A stretch of DNA of 64,000 nucleotides, taken from assembly GCA_049511415.1 (NCBI GenBank), contig JBEKYC010000022.1, forward strand, positions 1 to 64,000, read 5' to 3'. This document shows, one piece after another, positions 43,634-52,383 of the stretch (the first letter of the stretch is position 1; each line of letters opens with the position of its first letter). The position numbers were made by a program, and so were the translations under genes. The notes beneath the pieces were generated by a model, which saw only the letters and a program-made list of their open reading frames with translations, ran no database searches and had not been told where the DNA came from. This stretch comes from Bog-159 sp049511415. Its GTDB lineage: Bacteria; Acidobacteriota; Terriglobia; Bryobacterales; Bryobacteraceae.

Positions 43634-44587
43634 GTGGACACGTTATTTGACGAGCCCTCCACGTTCGATCGCGAAGCGCTCGGGGAGCGATTGCGACGCC
43701 TGGCGGGCGAGGGCATCTACATGGGCGGCAGTTCCTGGAAGTACGAAGGCTGGCTCGGCCAGATTTACTCGCAAGCCAACTATCTTTCGCGCGGCCGGTT
43801 CTCGCGCAAGCTGTTCGAATCGACCTGCTTGAAGGAATATGCCCTCACTTTTCCGGCGGTCTGCGGAGATTTCGCCTTCTACCAGTTCCCTACCCCGGAA
43901 TTCTGGGCGCGCCTGTTTGCCCTCGTGCCGGCGGGCTTCCAATTCGCCTTCAAAGTACCGGAGCAGATCACCTGCAAGGTCTTTCCGGCGCACTTGCGCT
44001 ACGGACCGCAAGCCGGCCTGCACAATGAATTCTTTTTGAACGTGGAGATGCTCAAGGAGATGTTTCTGCGGCCTTTGTGGCCCCACCGCCAGAAGACGGC
44101 GCTGCTGATTTTTGAATTCGGCAACTTTGCCAAGCGAACGCTGGCCGACCTGGACGAATTCCTGAAAGCACTGGACCCGTTTCTGGCCGCCCTGCCGCCC
44201 CACTTCCGCTATGCGGTGGAGATACGCAATGCGGAGTTCCTGCAATCGGATTATTTCGACTGCCTGCGCACGCACGGCGTGGCGCATGTCTATAATGCCT
44301 GGTCGCGGATGCCCGAGTTGCAACAGCAGATCGAAATGCCGCGATCCGCCACGGCAAATTTTGTGGTGTGCCGGGCTTTGTTGCGGCAGGGACGGCCCTA
44401 CGAACAGGCGGTAGACCAGTTCGCGCCCTACCGCGAGATTCGCGATCCGAACCCCGGCGCGCGCGACTCCTTGCGCGTCCTGATCCGGCGGGCGCGCGAA
44501 GAGCGAGCCATGGCGTTCCTGTTTGTGAACAACCGGCTGGAAGGCAACGCACCTTTGACCATCATGGCCGTGACGGACGCGGATTAG
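43634..44587 (+). CDS. DUF72-family protein
   Basis: 317 residues from GTG 43634; the upstream open frame overlaps the zinc ribbon antisense and is not used. TIM-barrel DUF72 features: MGGSSWKYEGWLGQIYS near 30, ALTFPAVCGDFAFYQFPTPEFW, FAFKVPEQITCKVFP, FRYAVEIRNAEFLQSDYFD and AHVYNAWSRMP. The family is widespread with no settled activity. Longer than the average DUF72 by about 60 residues. Confidence 0.9.
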   Translation: MDTLFDEPSTFDREALGERLRRLAGEGIYMGGSSWKYEGWLGQIYSQANYLSRGRFSRKLFESTCLKEYALTFPAVCGDFAFYQFPTPEFWARLFALVPAGFQFAFKVPEQITCKVFPAHLRYGPQAGLHNEFFLNVEMLKEMFLRPLWPHRQKTALLIFEFGNFAKRTLADLDEFLKALDPFLAALPPHFRYAVEIRNAEFLQSDYFDCLRTHGVAHVYNAWSRMPELQQQIEMPRSATANFVVCRALLRQGRPYEQAVDQFAPYREIRDPNPGARDSLRVLIRRAREERAMAFLFVNNRLEGNAPLTIMAVTDAD

Positions 44588-45440
44588 CCTGCTCATCCGG
44601 CATGATTCCCGCCGCCAGCAGCACCGTGCCCGCGAACAACAGCGTGTCGGCCACATAGTTGATGCCCTCCAGCAGGGCCGGCGGAGTGCCGCCGAGAAAG
44701 ATCGGCAGATAAAGGAACAACACCAGCATGGCCACCAGTGCGCCGAGCAACGTGGCCGCCAGCCGGGCGACCGGGCTGCGGCCAAGCGCCAGCATAGTCG
44801 CGCCTGAAACGAGCAGCGCCGCTCCGGTCAGATACCCCCAGCAGGCGCGGATCGGGACCCAGGCCGGCGTTTGCTTGGCCAGCGGAACACCGGGCGCGAA
44901 TCGTGGATGCAGAAAGTGTTCGGCCGCGAAGAAAAGCAGGGGCACGCCGACGCAGACTCTCGCCGCCATGCGTAGAACCTCCGTCCGCGGCTTCGCCAAG
45001 GCCATCGCGCCACCGGCAAAAGATAGATCCCGAAGAGCCACCGCCCAAAGTATCCGGTCGTGCGGGTTGGCTGCAACGTTTGGAACATGGATCATCAGCA
45101 CAAAGCCGATGAACATTACGCTCAGCAGCATACCGGCTAAGCGGGCATGCATCCGCAGCGCGATGCCGAGCGCCGCCGCGATGAGCGCGATGCCGACGAA
45201 ATAAGCCCAGAATAGATGCGCAGGTATCCATGGCGGAATGATCTGCGCGATTCCGCGGGCACTCGATAGGTGCTCCGCGCCGAAGGTTGCCAGCGGCGCC
45301 GCGAAGAATATAGGTCCCAGCGCGACGACTCTCTCCAGCCCCTGCGCCGCCAAAAGGGATTTTCGCGCGGCAATCAGGCCGCTCACCAGAATCGCAAGGC
45401 CGGCAAACCATAGCCAGAAAATCGAAACCGAGAACACCAC
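44562..45440 (-). CDS. DoxX-like membrane protein with internal duplication
   Basis: 292 residues, about eight TM helices. Two halves carry the same signature: FGAEHLSSARGIAQIIPPWIP near residue 52 and FAAEHFLHPRF...TPAWVPIRACWGY near 172, each followed by a long membrane helix and a LA-rich segment. This fits DoxX-like proteins whose four-helix unit has been doubled. It overlaps the 3-prime end of DUF72 by 26 bp, convergently. Function unknown; DoxX members have been tied to redox or sulfur chemistry. Confidence 0.75.
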   Translation of the reverse strand: MVFSVSIFWLWFAGLAILVSGLIAARKSLLAAQGLERVVALGPIFFAAPLATFGAEHLSSARGIAQIIPPWIPAHLFWAYFVGIALIAAALGIALRMHARLAGMLLSVMFIGFVLMIHVPNVAANPHDRILWAVALRDLSFAGGAMALAKPRTEVLRMAARVCVGVPLLFFAAEHFLHPRFAPGVPLAKQTPAWVPIRACWGYLTGAALLVSGATMLALGRSPVARLAATLLGALVAMLVLFLYLPIFLGGTPPALLEGINYVADTLLFAGTVLLAAGIMPDEQANPRPSRP

Positions 45441-45630
45441 TTCACCTCTTTCGGACCCGCTGCTTTAGAAACATTGTAGGGGAAACGAAGCTTCTCGGCG
45501 GCGCCACGGGTTTCCAGGGCTCAAAACGGCGCTTCCGTTGGCAGCAATGGCCCAGGCAACCCGTGCGGAAGTTGATCGCCGCTGGGCTGGTAGACGTATT
45601 TTGAAGTCGGCGATGGCCACGAGTCTAACT
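45441..45630. other. Intergenic stretch, no clear gene
   Basis: Between the DoxX-like gene and the decayed gene. Short open frames on both strands lack motifs. No strong promoter or hairpin was seen. Confidence 0.5.
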
Positions 45631-46095
45631 TCAAGGCTTGGGATCGACCGTCAGCGACAAGCCCGACGAGCTTAGCTCCAACGCAAGCGGGTCTCCATCG
45701 CTGACGACACCGCCCGTCCAGTTCCACTGGCCGCTGATCGTGTGTTTCCCGTGCCGCCATATGTTCCGGCGGCAAGCGCCAGCGTCCCACTCACCGTGCT
45801 TGCGCCAGCGATTTCCAGACTTCCGCCGGAAACGGTCAGTTGGCTCCCGGATTCCACCGTTAGGTCGTTGATATCCGGGTGCCCTGATTGTAAGTAACGG
45901 TAACTCCCGGAATTTGCGATCGTGACGTCATCGCCGAGTTGTTGCGCCACGCCGCCGGACCAACTGGAAGCCAAGTTCTAATTACCGCTGGCCGCATTCA
46001 TGTAGGTGTCCTCGGCCCCCACGGAGAACTTCCACGTATAGTCGCTCCCCCGCCGCGCGCCCGAGGTGCTTCTTATCGCCGCGACCAGATTTACC
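45631..46095 (-). pseudogene. Decayed secreted beta-strand-repeat protein gene
   Basis: Reading on the minus strand from about 46095: SDYTWKFSVGAEDTYMNAASGN, then TAG where TGG is expected (GNWNLASSWSGG), then VTIANSGSYRYLQSGHPDIN, LTVSGGSLEIAGASTVSGTL and GTYGGTGN. A frame change near 45745 continues as TISGQWNWTGGVVSDGDPLA to TGA at 45631. The style is of large secreted parallel-beta-helix repeat proteins (W-N-x-x-x-x-W-S-G-G motifs). Only the last part remains. It lies 3-prime of a tRNA gene. Confidence 0.65.
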
Positions 46096-46150
46096 CGGTA
46101 GGTACCGGTAAGTTAGCGGAGCAGACAGATGGGGGAACTTTGCGGTGGCG

Positions 46151-46227
46151 TGGTGGGCCCGTGGCGACTCGAACGCCAGACCTCTACCGTGTCAAGGTAG
46201 CGCTCTAACCAACTGAGCTACGGGCCC
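46151..46227 (-). tRNA. tRNA-Val(GAC)
   Basis: Full cloverleaf: acceptor GGGCCCG / CGGGCCC, D-arm GCTCAGTTGGTTAGAGC, anticodon stem CTACC / GGTAG with loop TTGACAC (anticodon GAC), T-arm TGGCG / CGCCA with TTCGAGT loop, and encoded CCA. 77 nt with CCA. Reads GUC valine codons. A TAAAAT at 46253-46248 may be its -10 box. Confidence 0.97.
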
Positions 46228-46483
46228 TGGTTGCGCGGACAAATCCGATTTTAGCACGGCCGTGCGCCCCCCTCTGCCGGGCCGGCCGATCCCCGACAGA
46301 CCGTCTCCGCACGTCTATATGGTATACTCAAACTATCCGACTATAGTAATCCGCAGGCGGCATCTCAACCGCTCATTCGCCTGCGCCGCCGCTTCACAGC
46401 CTGGGTAGATCCCAAGCTGCGTCACTCTACCGGTTTGACAGCTTAGCCGTTAGCTCATAGCTCTACTGACCGAACACTATAAA

Positions 46484-47017
46484 ATGAAAGTCCTCATACT
46501 AGGCATTACCCTGTTTGCATCCTGCCTTGCAACGACCGGCGATAGCGAACCGCCGGAGATCCCCATGCAATTGCCGGCTTTGTCCGCCTTCGCGTGGCCG
46601 CCTGTCGTCCGCGAAGTGGTCGACACCGGCGCGCTGATTCGCGCCGCGGCGCGGAAACATGGCGTCCCCGCCGCGTTTATCAAGAGCATCGTAGCGGCCG
46701 AGTCCAATTTCGATGCCGCGGCCGTTTCTCCCAAAGGCGCCATCGGCTTGATGCAGTTGATGCCCGCCACCGCCCAATTGTTCGGCGCGGACCCCACGGT
46801 CCCCGCGCAAAATGTGGATGCCGGCGCCCGCTACCTGCGATTTCTGATCGACCGCTATCACAGGTATCGCGACTCGCTAAGGCGCGTCATCGCGGCTTAC
46901 AACGCCGGACCCGGTGTGGTCGACCATTATCGCGGCGTTCCCCCCTATAAGGAAACCCGCACGTATGTAGCCCGCGTACTTAATTTTATGCGCCAATTCC
47001 GGCACGAACCCGCCTGA
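46484..47017 (+). CDS. Lytic transglycosylase (SLT domain)
   Basis: 177 residues. A short exported N-terminus (ILGITLFASCLA) with Cys possibly lipidated, then the SLT core: AAESNFDAAAVSPKGAIGLMQLMPATAQ, with catalytic Glu in AESNFD near 73, and AYNAGPGVVDHYRGVP near 140. It cleaves peptidoglycan glycan strands. TTGACA at 46435 is a possible -35, but its partner -10 is weak. Confidence 0.93.
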   Translation: MKVLILGITLFASCLATTGDSEPPEIPMQLPALSAFAWPPVVREVVDTGALIRAAARKHGVPAAFIKSIVAAESNFDAAAVSPKGAIGLMQLMPATAQLFGADPTVPAQNVDAGARYLRFLIDRYHRYRDSLRRVIAAYNAGPGVVDHYRGVPPYKETRTYVARVLNFMRQFRHEPA

Positions 47018-47125
47018 ATCATGCTGTCCAAAATCGCACGCTGGCGCATGGCCTGCTGTCCATAGGGGCACAGGCCGGCGAACTTGGCCGGCGTAATACG
47101 GGGAGTACCGCGCAAGGGGGCCATC

Positions 47126-47350
47126 GTGCGAAATACCTGGAACCGCGTCGCCACTCAATTCTGCCGCCTGTTTCACAACCAAGTGAGCCAGCCGGTGAAA
47201 GGCCATTATCTTTGCCGGACGTGCCGGCGGCCTTATCCCGTGCCGTGGCACGAAGGCGAGGAGTACCTGCGCCGTGCAGATGCCGCCCGCCCACGTACGC
47301 GTAGCTCACCCCGCCTCAAGCCTTTTCAGTTTCAGAAAAACCACGGCTGA
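47126..47350 (+). CDS. Small CxxC protein, 74 residues
   Basis: GTG start at 47126 after AAGGGGG; TTG at 47084 is an alternative. It contains FCRLFHNQVSQPVKGHYLC, RTCRRPYPVPW: a CxxC with nearby His, then PVPW, a pattern of very small zinc-binding proteins in these genomes. The C-terminal third is basic and low in complexity. Function not known. Confidence 0.6.
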   Translation: MRNTWNRVATQFCRLFHNQVSQPVKGHYLCRTCRRPYPVPWHEGEEYLRRADAARPRTRSSPRLKPFQFQKNHG

Positions 47351-47359
47351 GCGGTTGCG

Positions 47360-47857
47360 CTAGGGGCACTCAATCTCCTCAAACGTCCCCGTCTGCCGGT
47401 TCTTGCGCACCCGGTCCCATTGGAAATAGCGGCCGTTCATCGCCACGTACACGCCAGCCGGCAGCGTCTGCGCGAACGCCAGCGCGCTGCCCAGATTGAA
47501 CAGCCCGTCCGAACTGCCGAATTTATACGGAATCATGGCGCCGGTCAGCACCACGGTTTTATCGGTCAGGCCGCCTGCCAATACGCCGGCGGTCTCCGTC
47601 ATAGTGTCGGTGCCGTGCGTAATCACGATGCGGGTTTCCGGCGCGCTCCTGCATTGCCCCAAAATAACCTCGCGGTCCGCGCCGGTCATGTGCAGGCTGT
47701 CGATCATCATGAGCGTCTGCACTTCTACGGCCAGATTGCAGCGGCCCAGCCACAGCATCTCCGGCAGGTGCGACTCCTTGAAATAAAGCTGGCCGTTCAA
47801 CTCGTTGTACTCTTTGTCGAACGTGCCGCCCGTGACGAAGATCCGAATCGCCTCCAT
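47360..47857 (-). CDS. Single-domain asparaginase-family protein
   Basis: 165 residues. The N-terminal asparaginase domain is intact: TGGTFDK with its catalytic Thr, HGTDTMTETAG and VVLTGAMIPYKFGSSDG. The whole C-terminal domain of L-asparaginases (about 150 residues) is absent. Such short proteins are annotated as asparaginase domain proteins, possibly working as homodimers or on other amides. Its start directly follows the MFS stop, no gap. Confidence 0.9.
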   Translation of the reverse strand: MEAIRIFVTGGTFDKEYNELNGQLYFKESHLPEMLWLGRCNLAVEVQTLMMIDSLHMTGADREVILGQCRSAPETRIVITHGTDTMTETAGVLAGGLTDKTVVLTGAMIPYKFGSSDGLFNLGSALAFAQTLPAGVYVAMNGRYFQWDRVRKNRQTGTFEEIECP

Positions 47858-49096
47858 TTACGCGCGGCTCCGCTTGTAGCCCGTCTCCAGGTTCGGCAGG
47901 AACACGGTCAGAATGCCGATCGCCGGAAGAAAAGCGCACACCCGGTAAACGAACGCAATGCTGGTGGCGTCCGCCAGCCAGCCCATAATCGCCGCGCCGA
48001 TGCCCGCCATGCCGAACGCCAGGCCAAAGAACAGTCCCGAAATCATGCCGATCTTGCCCGGCACCAGGTCATGCGCGTACACGATGATCGCGGAAAATGC
48101 AGACGCCAACACCAGCCCGATCACCACGCTGAGCACCGTAGTCCAGAACAGATTGGCGTAAGGCAACGCCAGCGTGAAAGGCAATATGCCCAGTATCGAG
48201 CACCAGATGACATACTTGCGTCCCACGCGATCCCCCACCGGCCCGCCGATAAAAGTGCCCGCCGCCACCGCTCCCAGGAAAACGAAAAGATGGATCTGCG
48301 CGGACCGCACGGAGACATGGAACCGGCTCATCAGGAAGAATGTGTAGTAACTCGTCAGACTGGCCAGATAGAAATACTTGGAGAACACCAGCGCCATCAG
48401 CACCGCCAGCGCCAAACCTGTCCGTTTCCGCGAAAGCTGCGCATGCCGGGTGTGTAGAGCCGCCGCCTTTGCCCGCACGGCGCCGTGACTCTTATACCAG
48501 GCTCCAATCCGCGTCAGCACCACGATGGCCAGCAGCGCCGCTACCGAAAACCAGGCAATGGTACGCTGCCCCCCGGGCAGCACCACCAAAGCGGCCAACA
48601 AAGGACCCAATGCCGAACCCGCGTTGCCGCCCACCTGAAACAGCGATTGCGCCAGGCCGTGCTGTCCCCCCGACGCCATGCGCGCCACCCGCGACGATTC
48701 CGGATGGAACACCGAAGATCCCACTCCCACCAGAGCCACCGCCAAAAGGATCATGCCGAAGCTCGGCGCGCGGGATAGCAGCAGCAGGCCCGCAAGCGTG
48801 AATCCCATTCCTACCGGCAAGGAATATGGTGTGGGACGGTGGTCCGTGTAGATGCCTACAAAAGGCTGCAGCAGCGATGCGGTGAGTTGCACGCTCAAAG
48901 TAATTAACCCGACCTGGTGAAAATCCAGGTGGTACGAAGACTTAAGAATCGGATAGACCGCCGGGATCACCGATTGCAGCATGTCGTTCAGCAGGTGGCA
49001 GAAGCTGATCGCCGCCAGCACCTGGAACGCCGTGCTGTGCGCCTTGATGATGGAAGCTGCCGGCGTAACCGGACTCAATCCCGTCTGGGTGGACAC
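47858..49096 (-). CDS. MFS transporter, fosmidomycin-resistance (Fsr)-like
   Basis: 412 residues from GTG 49096. Twelve TM helices. The Fsr-type features are visible: FCHLLNDMLQSVIPAVYPIL in TM1 region, VGVGSSVFHPESSRVARMAS near 115 and GLAQSLFQVGGNAGSALGPL near 140. Exports small drugs or metabolites. Cotranscribed with the one-domain asparaginase. Confidence 0.93.
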   Translation of the reverse strand: MSTQTGLSPVTPAASIIKAHSTAFQVLAAISFCHLLNDMLQSVIPAVYPILKSSYHLDFHQVGLITLSVQLTASLLQPFVGIYTDHRPTPYSLPVGMGFTLAGLLLLSRAPSFGMILLAVALVGVGSSVFHPESSRVARMASGGQHGLAQSLFQVGGNAGSALGPLLAALVVLPGGQRTIAWFSVAALLAIVVLTRIGAWYKSHGAVRAKAAALHTRHAQLSRKRTGLALAVLMALVFSKYFYLASLTSYYTFFLMSRFHVSVRSAQIHLFVFLGAVAAGTFIGGPVGDRVGRKYVIWCSILGILPFTLALPYANLFWTTVLSVVIGLVLASAFSAIIVYAHDLVPGKIGMISGLFFGLAFGMAGIGAAIMGWLADATSIAFVYRVCAFLPAIGILTVFLPNLETGYKRSRA

Positions 49097-49115
49097 TTTT
49101 CGTAGTTTAGCAAGG

Positions 49116-49577
49116 CTACTGAACCGTGTTGCCGGCGTTGCGCGCGCTGCGCAGCACCAGCTCTTCCAGATCCAGCAGATGCTGCGGCTCGAAGTGTTGG
49201 CGCGACCACTTGCTGGACGCCTCCAGTTCGATGCCCACGAAGTATCCGATCTCCCGGTACACGCAATAACGTACCGTCCCCGCCAGCGTGTCCTTCCGGC
49301 AGTGCACATCCACGCGCGCGCCGATCGGCAGTGGAATCTCGAACTGCAAGCACATCCCGGACGTGGAAATGTCCTCCAGCAAGGCAATCGATTGCCGCGC
49401 GCCGCCGGGCGGATCTCTCCAGGTAACCTCTACCATATCAGCGCACAACATCCGAATTTCAGCGCGGGACCGCTCCATGCCTTTCATATCGGCCAATTTG
49501 CGGAGAACCATAAATTGTGTGATGAAACACGCCATCTCCGCCGGCCCCTCCATGGTTGCCCCCGGCGGCGTAGTCAC
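49116..49577 (-). CDS. PilZ-domain protein
   Basis: Up to 153 residues; starts at 49577, 49553, 49535, 49487 or 49478 are all in frame and the N-terminal 33 residues look unstructured, so a later start is plausible. The core has the PilZ (D/N)xSxxG as EDISTSGMCLQFE and the beta-barrel continuation. The RxxxR arm needed for c-di-GMP is not obvious (RSRAEIR near residue 37 is a candidate). It may be a c-di-GMP receptor. Lies 20 nt downstream of the MFS start on the same strand. Confidence 0.75.
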   Translation of the reverse strand: MTTPPGATMEGPAEMACFITQFMVLRKLADMKGMERSRAEIRMLCADMVEVTWRDPPGGARQSIALLEDISTSGMCLQFEIPLPIGARVDVHCRKDTLAGTVRYCVYREIGYFVGIELEASSKWSRQHFEPQHLLDLEELVLRSARNAGNTVQ

Positions 49578-49860
49578 TCCGGCGATCTTCGATATCGCGG
49601 ATGCCTACAATTCCGTAATCCACAAGTTTCGATACGTCCGGTAACATATGCTGCATGAACGCCCCCGTATTCTTCGCGGGTGTCTCGCCCGGTTTCACCG
49701 TCCCGCGGCGCATCACGCCCGCCGCCGCATCGCCGCTGATTTTGACCCAGAGAGGCCATGATAGCCTCGTAAATGTGATCATCCCAGTGCCGTAAATCGC
49801 TTGGCTCTTAAGATTGCGTGTGATTCATAACATGGGCTTCGTTATTGCTCCAACAATGGC
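49578..49860. other. Intergenic stretch with overlapping short frames
   Basis: Several short open frames exist on both strands here. None has a ribosome site or a known motif. The minus-strand frame continuing to 49782 shares amino-acid composition with coding sequence, but no family is recognised. Confidence 0.4.
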
Positions 49861-49986
49861 ATGGAACTGTTAATCATAGGGGCTACGCTCGTAACGAGCT
49901 TTGCGGCAGCCTTGGGCATCCAGATCGCCGTCCTGTCGGCCATCGTGCACGGTGTATTCTCCACAAACCGCTCGCATACATCTTAG
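49861..49986 (+). CDS. Small membrane protein, 41 residues (tentative)
   Basis: ATG 49861 to TAG: one hydrophobic helix (IIGATLVTSFAAALGIQIAVL) and a short polar tail. No clear ribosome site and no homologue known to me. It lies just before two small stress-type genes on the same strand, which raises the chance that it is real. Confidence 0.4.
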   Translation: MELLIIGATLVTSFAAALGIQIAVLSAIVHGVFSTNRSHTS

Positions 49987-50058
49987 GCGCAAAAGAGGAT
50001 GATCCACGGTCCGCGGAGCGGTCGTGGCCCGGTTTGCGCGTTCGTTAAGGAGGTCAAT

Positions 50059-50223
50059 GTGCTTTATTACGCGCTGGTGTTTTTTGTCATCGCCATCGTA
50101 GCGGCGCTGTTGGGATTTGGCGGCGCCGCCGTGGCTTTCGCCGGGATCGCGAAACTTCTCTTCGTTGTCTTTCTGATCCTTTTCCTGGTCAGCCTGATCG
50201 CTCACGTGGGCAGACGTGTGTAA
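50059..50223 (+). CDS. DUF1328-family small membrane protein
   Basis: 54 residues from GTG 50059, with AAGGAGG 4-5 nt upstream, which decides the start. Two TM helices: YYALVFFVIAIVAALLGFGG and KLLFVVFLILFLVSLIAHV. The DUF1328/YtjA family is small, membrane-bound and of unknown function, often near CsbD or other stress genes as here. Confidence 0.88.
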   Translation: MLYYALVFFVIAIVAALLGFGGAAVAFAGIAKLLFVVFLILFLVSLIAHVGRRV

Positions 50224-50318
50224 TATGGACCCCTTCGTCCAATGGCGCTTAGGGTGCTGCTTGTAACTCGGCACGCCAAGTTGGGTGTCAAATTCTACCG
50301 CGTGGAGATATCAATACC

Positions 50319-50573
50319 ATGAATTGGGATCAAGTCGAGGGTAAGTGGAAACAGATGAAGGGATCGGCGAGACAACAGTGGGGCAAACTCACGGACGACG
50401 ATCTGGAACAGATTGCGGGAACGCGCGATAAGCTGGTCGGGAAGTTGCAGGAACGCTATGGAATCGCGCATGAAGAGGCCCGCAAAAAAGTCGACGAGTG
50501 GCTGAAATCGCAGCACGAAAGCGAAGCCCACGCCGGCGCCGCTCAACCTCAGACCCATAAAGCAAAGGGATAA
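50319..50573 (+). CDS. CsbD-family stress-response protein
   Basis: 84 residues. Classic CsbD start (MNWDQVEGKWKQMKG) and WGKLTDDDLEQIAGTRDKLVG, then the helical RYGIAHEEARKKVDEWL. Small, hydrophilic, induced under general stress in several bacteria. A terminator-like hairpin follows. Confidence 0.93.
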   Translation: MNWDQVEGKWKQMKGSARQQWGKLTDDDLEQIAGTRDKLVGKLQERYGIAHEEARKKVDEWLKSQHESEAHAGAAQPQTHKAKG

Positions 50574-50584
50574 CCCAATCGGGA

Positions 50585-50608
50585 GCGGGGCGGCAACAAT
50601 CGCCCCGC
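50585..50608 (+). terminator. GC-rich terminator-like hairpin
   Basis: GCGGGGCG (50585-50592) and CGCCCCGC (50601-50608), perfect 8-bp stem with an 8-nt loop. The following sequence is pyrimidine-rich but has no T-run, so it may depend on Rho or fold alone. Confidence 0.55.
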
Positions 50609-50932
50609 CCCGGACTTCTCTCCGGCATCAAAACGGCTGCGGAAAGATCCGCAAAAAGCGCTTCCGCCCCGATCCCCTTCTCACCGCCGCGGGATTTTCC
50701 TCCCGTCAGCACGTCCCGCCACTCATACTGCATCAATTCTTGTCTTGGGGCAATGGGCGGCAGCCGCGCGCAGTACCGCCACCAGCGCTACCCCGCCGAT
50801 GATATGCGTCAAATGCGCGACTCACACCTGACTCAAGCCGATCTCCGTAAATGCCGGCCGCACTTCGGGCGGGTGGCCCCCCCAGACCGCCTATTGGGCC
50901 TGAATGTAAAGCGTAATCGCCGCGCCCGTTGG
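50609..50932. other. Intergenic stretch, no gene recognised
   Basis: About 320 bp between CsbD and the GloVer protein. Minus-strand frames contain fragments (for example THIIGGVALVAVLRAA) that could be the remnant of a membrane-protein gene, but no family can be named. Confidence 0.4.
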
Positions 50933-52282
50933 TTACGGATGTGCCGAGAACAGCGTGCCGCAACCATTCAGAGGACAAGCGCCGCTAGTCGTACCCCCGA
51001 AGTAGGCGGCGCCGTAAAGCACGGGGTGGCCGCCCGGCCCGCTGCCGATCGCCACCGATGCGGCGGGATTGGCGCCGTCGCTGCCGCCCGTGAAGCTGTA
51101 TATGGTGCTCTCCGTCCACGGCCCGCCCGGTGATGCCGGCGGCGACAATGAGAATACCGTGCCGAAGCCCGACGCGCCGCCGTCGAACGTCGTGCCGTAG
51201 AGCACTTCGCCACTGCCGATCACCAGCCCCGCGGTTGGTTCGTAACCGTCGCTGGTGGCAATCAGGCCCGTAAAATTGTGGATCACTGCCTCGGTCCACA
51301 CGCCGCCTGGGGATTCGGGAGGCGTCAACGAGAATACCGTTCCACCACCGTGCGATGTTCCGCCAAATCTGGTGGTGCCGTAGATCACTCCGCCGCCCCC
51401 AATCACCACGCCCGCTTCGGGGTTGAATCCGTCGGTGCCGTTGTCGGTGAAGTTGTGGAGCACGGATGGGGTCCAATCGCCGCCCGGAGTTGCCGGCGGC
51501 GTCAACGAGAACACAGTGCCAAAGTGCCGGTTCCCGCCGCTGGTGGTGCCATATAGCATTCCGCTGCTGCCGATCGTCACGCCGGCGAACGGTTTGAGAC
51601 CACCGCCACCACCGGGAAAACTGTAGATCACCGTTTCGGTCCATGCACCGCCTGGAGACTCCGGTGGCGTCAACTTGAAAACGGTGCCACACCCGGCAGG
51701 AAACGGCGGGGCTGTGCAAGGACCCGAGCCGCCATACGTCGTGGTGCCATAGAGGACTCCGGCCTCGCCCATGGTTAGACCCGCCGCAGGGTCGGCCCCG
51801 TCGGCGCCGCCCCTGAAGTTGTGCAGCACGGTCGCGGTCCAGGAACCACCCGGAGTTGCCGGTGGCGTCAAAGCGAAAACAGTGCCATCGTTCGACGCGC
51901 CGCCGATGTTGGTGGCGCCATACAGCACCCCGCCGTTACCGATCACGACGGGCGCCACGGGGTGCTGCCCGTCGCTACAGTTGAAATCGTGGAGCACGCT
52001 CTCCGTCCATGCGCTAGACGAGCCGGTGGCCGGCGGCGTCAAAGAGAATACCGTGCCGCACAGGAAGTTACCGGCAGTGCCGCCGCCCTTGGTCGTGCCA
52101 TAGAGCACGCCTCCACTGCCGATTGCTACCGCGGAGTCGGGATTAGATCCGTTGGCTACCCGGAACGTGTGGATGGTGGTCAGTGTCGACGTCTGAGCCG
52201 CCACATGTGCCGCCAAAATCAGGAATGCCGTTAGAAGTGCCGCAGTCGGGGTGCCTGGCAGGATTGTCACCGGGATATCCAT
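50933..52282 (-). CDS. Secreted GloVer-repeat protein
   Basis: 449 residues from ATG 52282, after GGAGGG; a longer frame upstream has no site. Signal peptide (ALLTAFLILAAHVAAQ). Seven tandem repeats of the Gloeo/Verruco type, each with a GVLYGTT..GG core and GTVFSLTPP, spaced about 55-60 residues. These repeats form propeller-like extracellular proteins common in Verrucomicrobia and Acidobacteria. No enzymatic motif. Confidence 0.93.
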   Translation of the reverse strand: MDIPVTILPGTPTAALLTAFLILAAHVAAQTSTLTTIHTFRVANGSNPDSAVAIGSGGVLYGTTKGGGTAGNFLCGTVFSLTPPATGSSSAWTESVLHDFNCSDGQHPVAPVVIGNGGVLYGATNIGGASNDGTVFALTPPATPGGSWTATVLHNFRGGADGADPAAGLTMGEAGVLYGTTTYGGSGPCTAPPFPAGCGTVFKLTPPESPGGAWTETVIYSFPGGGGGLKPFAGVTIGSSGMLYGTTSGGNRHFGTVFSLTPPATPGGDWTPSVLHNFTDNGTDGFNPEAGVVIGGGGVIYGTTRFGGTSHGGGTVFSLTPPESPGGVWTEAVIHNFTGLIATSDGYEPTAGLVIGSGEVLYGTTFDGGASGFGTVFSLSPPASPGGPWTESTIYSFTGGSDGANPAASVAIGSGPGGHPVLYGAAYFGGTTSGACPLNGCGTLFSAHP

Positions 52283-52383
52283 TTGGCCCTCCTTACTTCC
52301 ACCGAGTGTAACGCGGCGGCAGGCGCTACCCCAAATCCCGCCCGGCTGTAACACTACTGTACAATGGAGTTTCCCGCCAAACC

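Noticed and set aside
46253..46266. GCACGGCCGTGC palindrome as a terminator
   Set aside because: No loop and no T-run on either strand.
46435..46463. TTGACA as a firm promoter for the lytic transglycosylase
   Set aside because: No acceptable -10 hexamer at 16-18 bp.
49459..49782. Minus-strand 107-codon frame
   Set aside because: It overlaps the PilZ gene in another frame, has no ribosome site, and no family is recognised.
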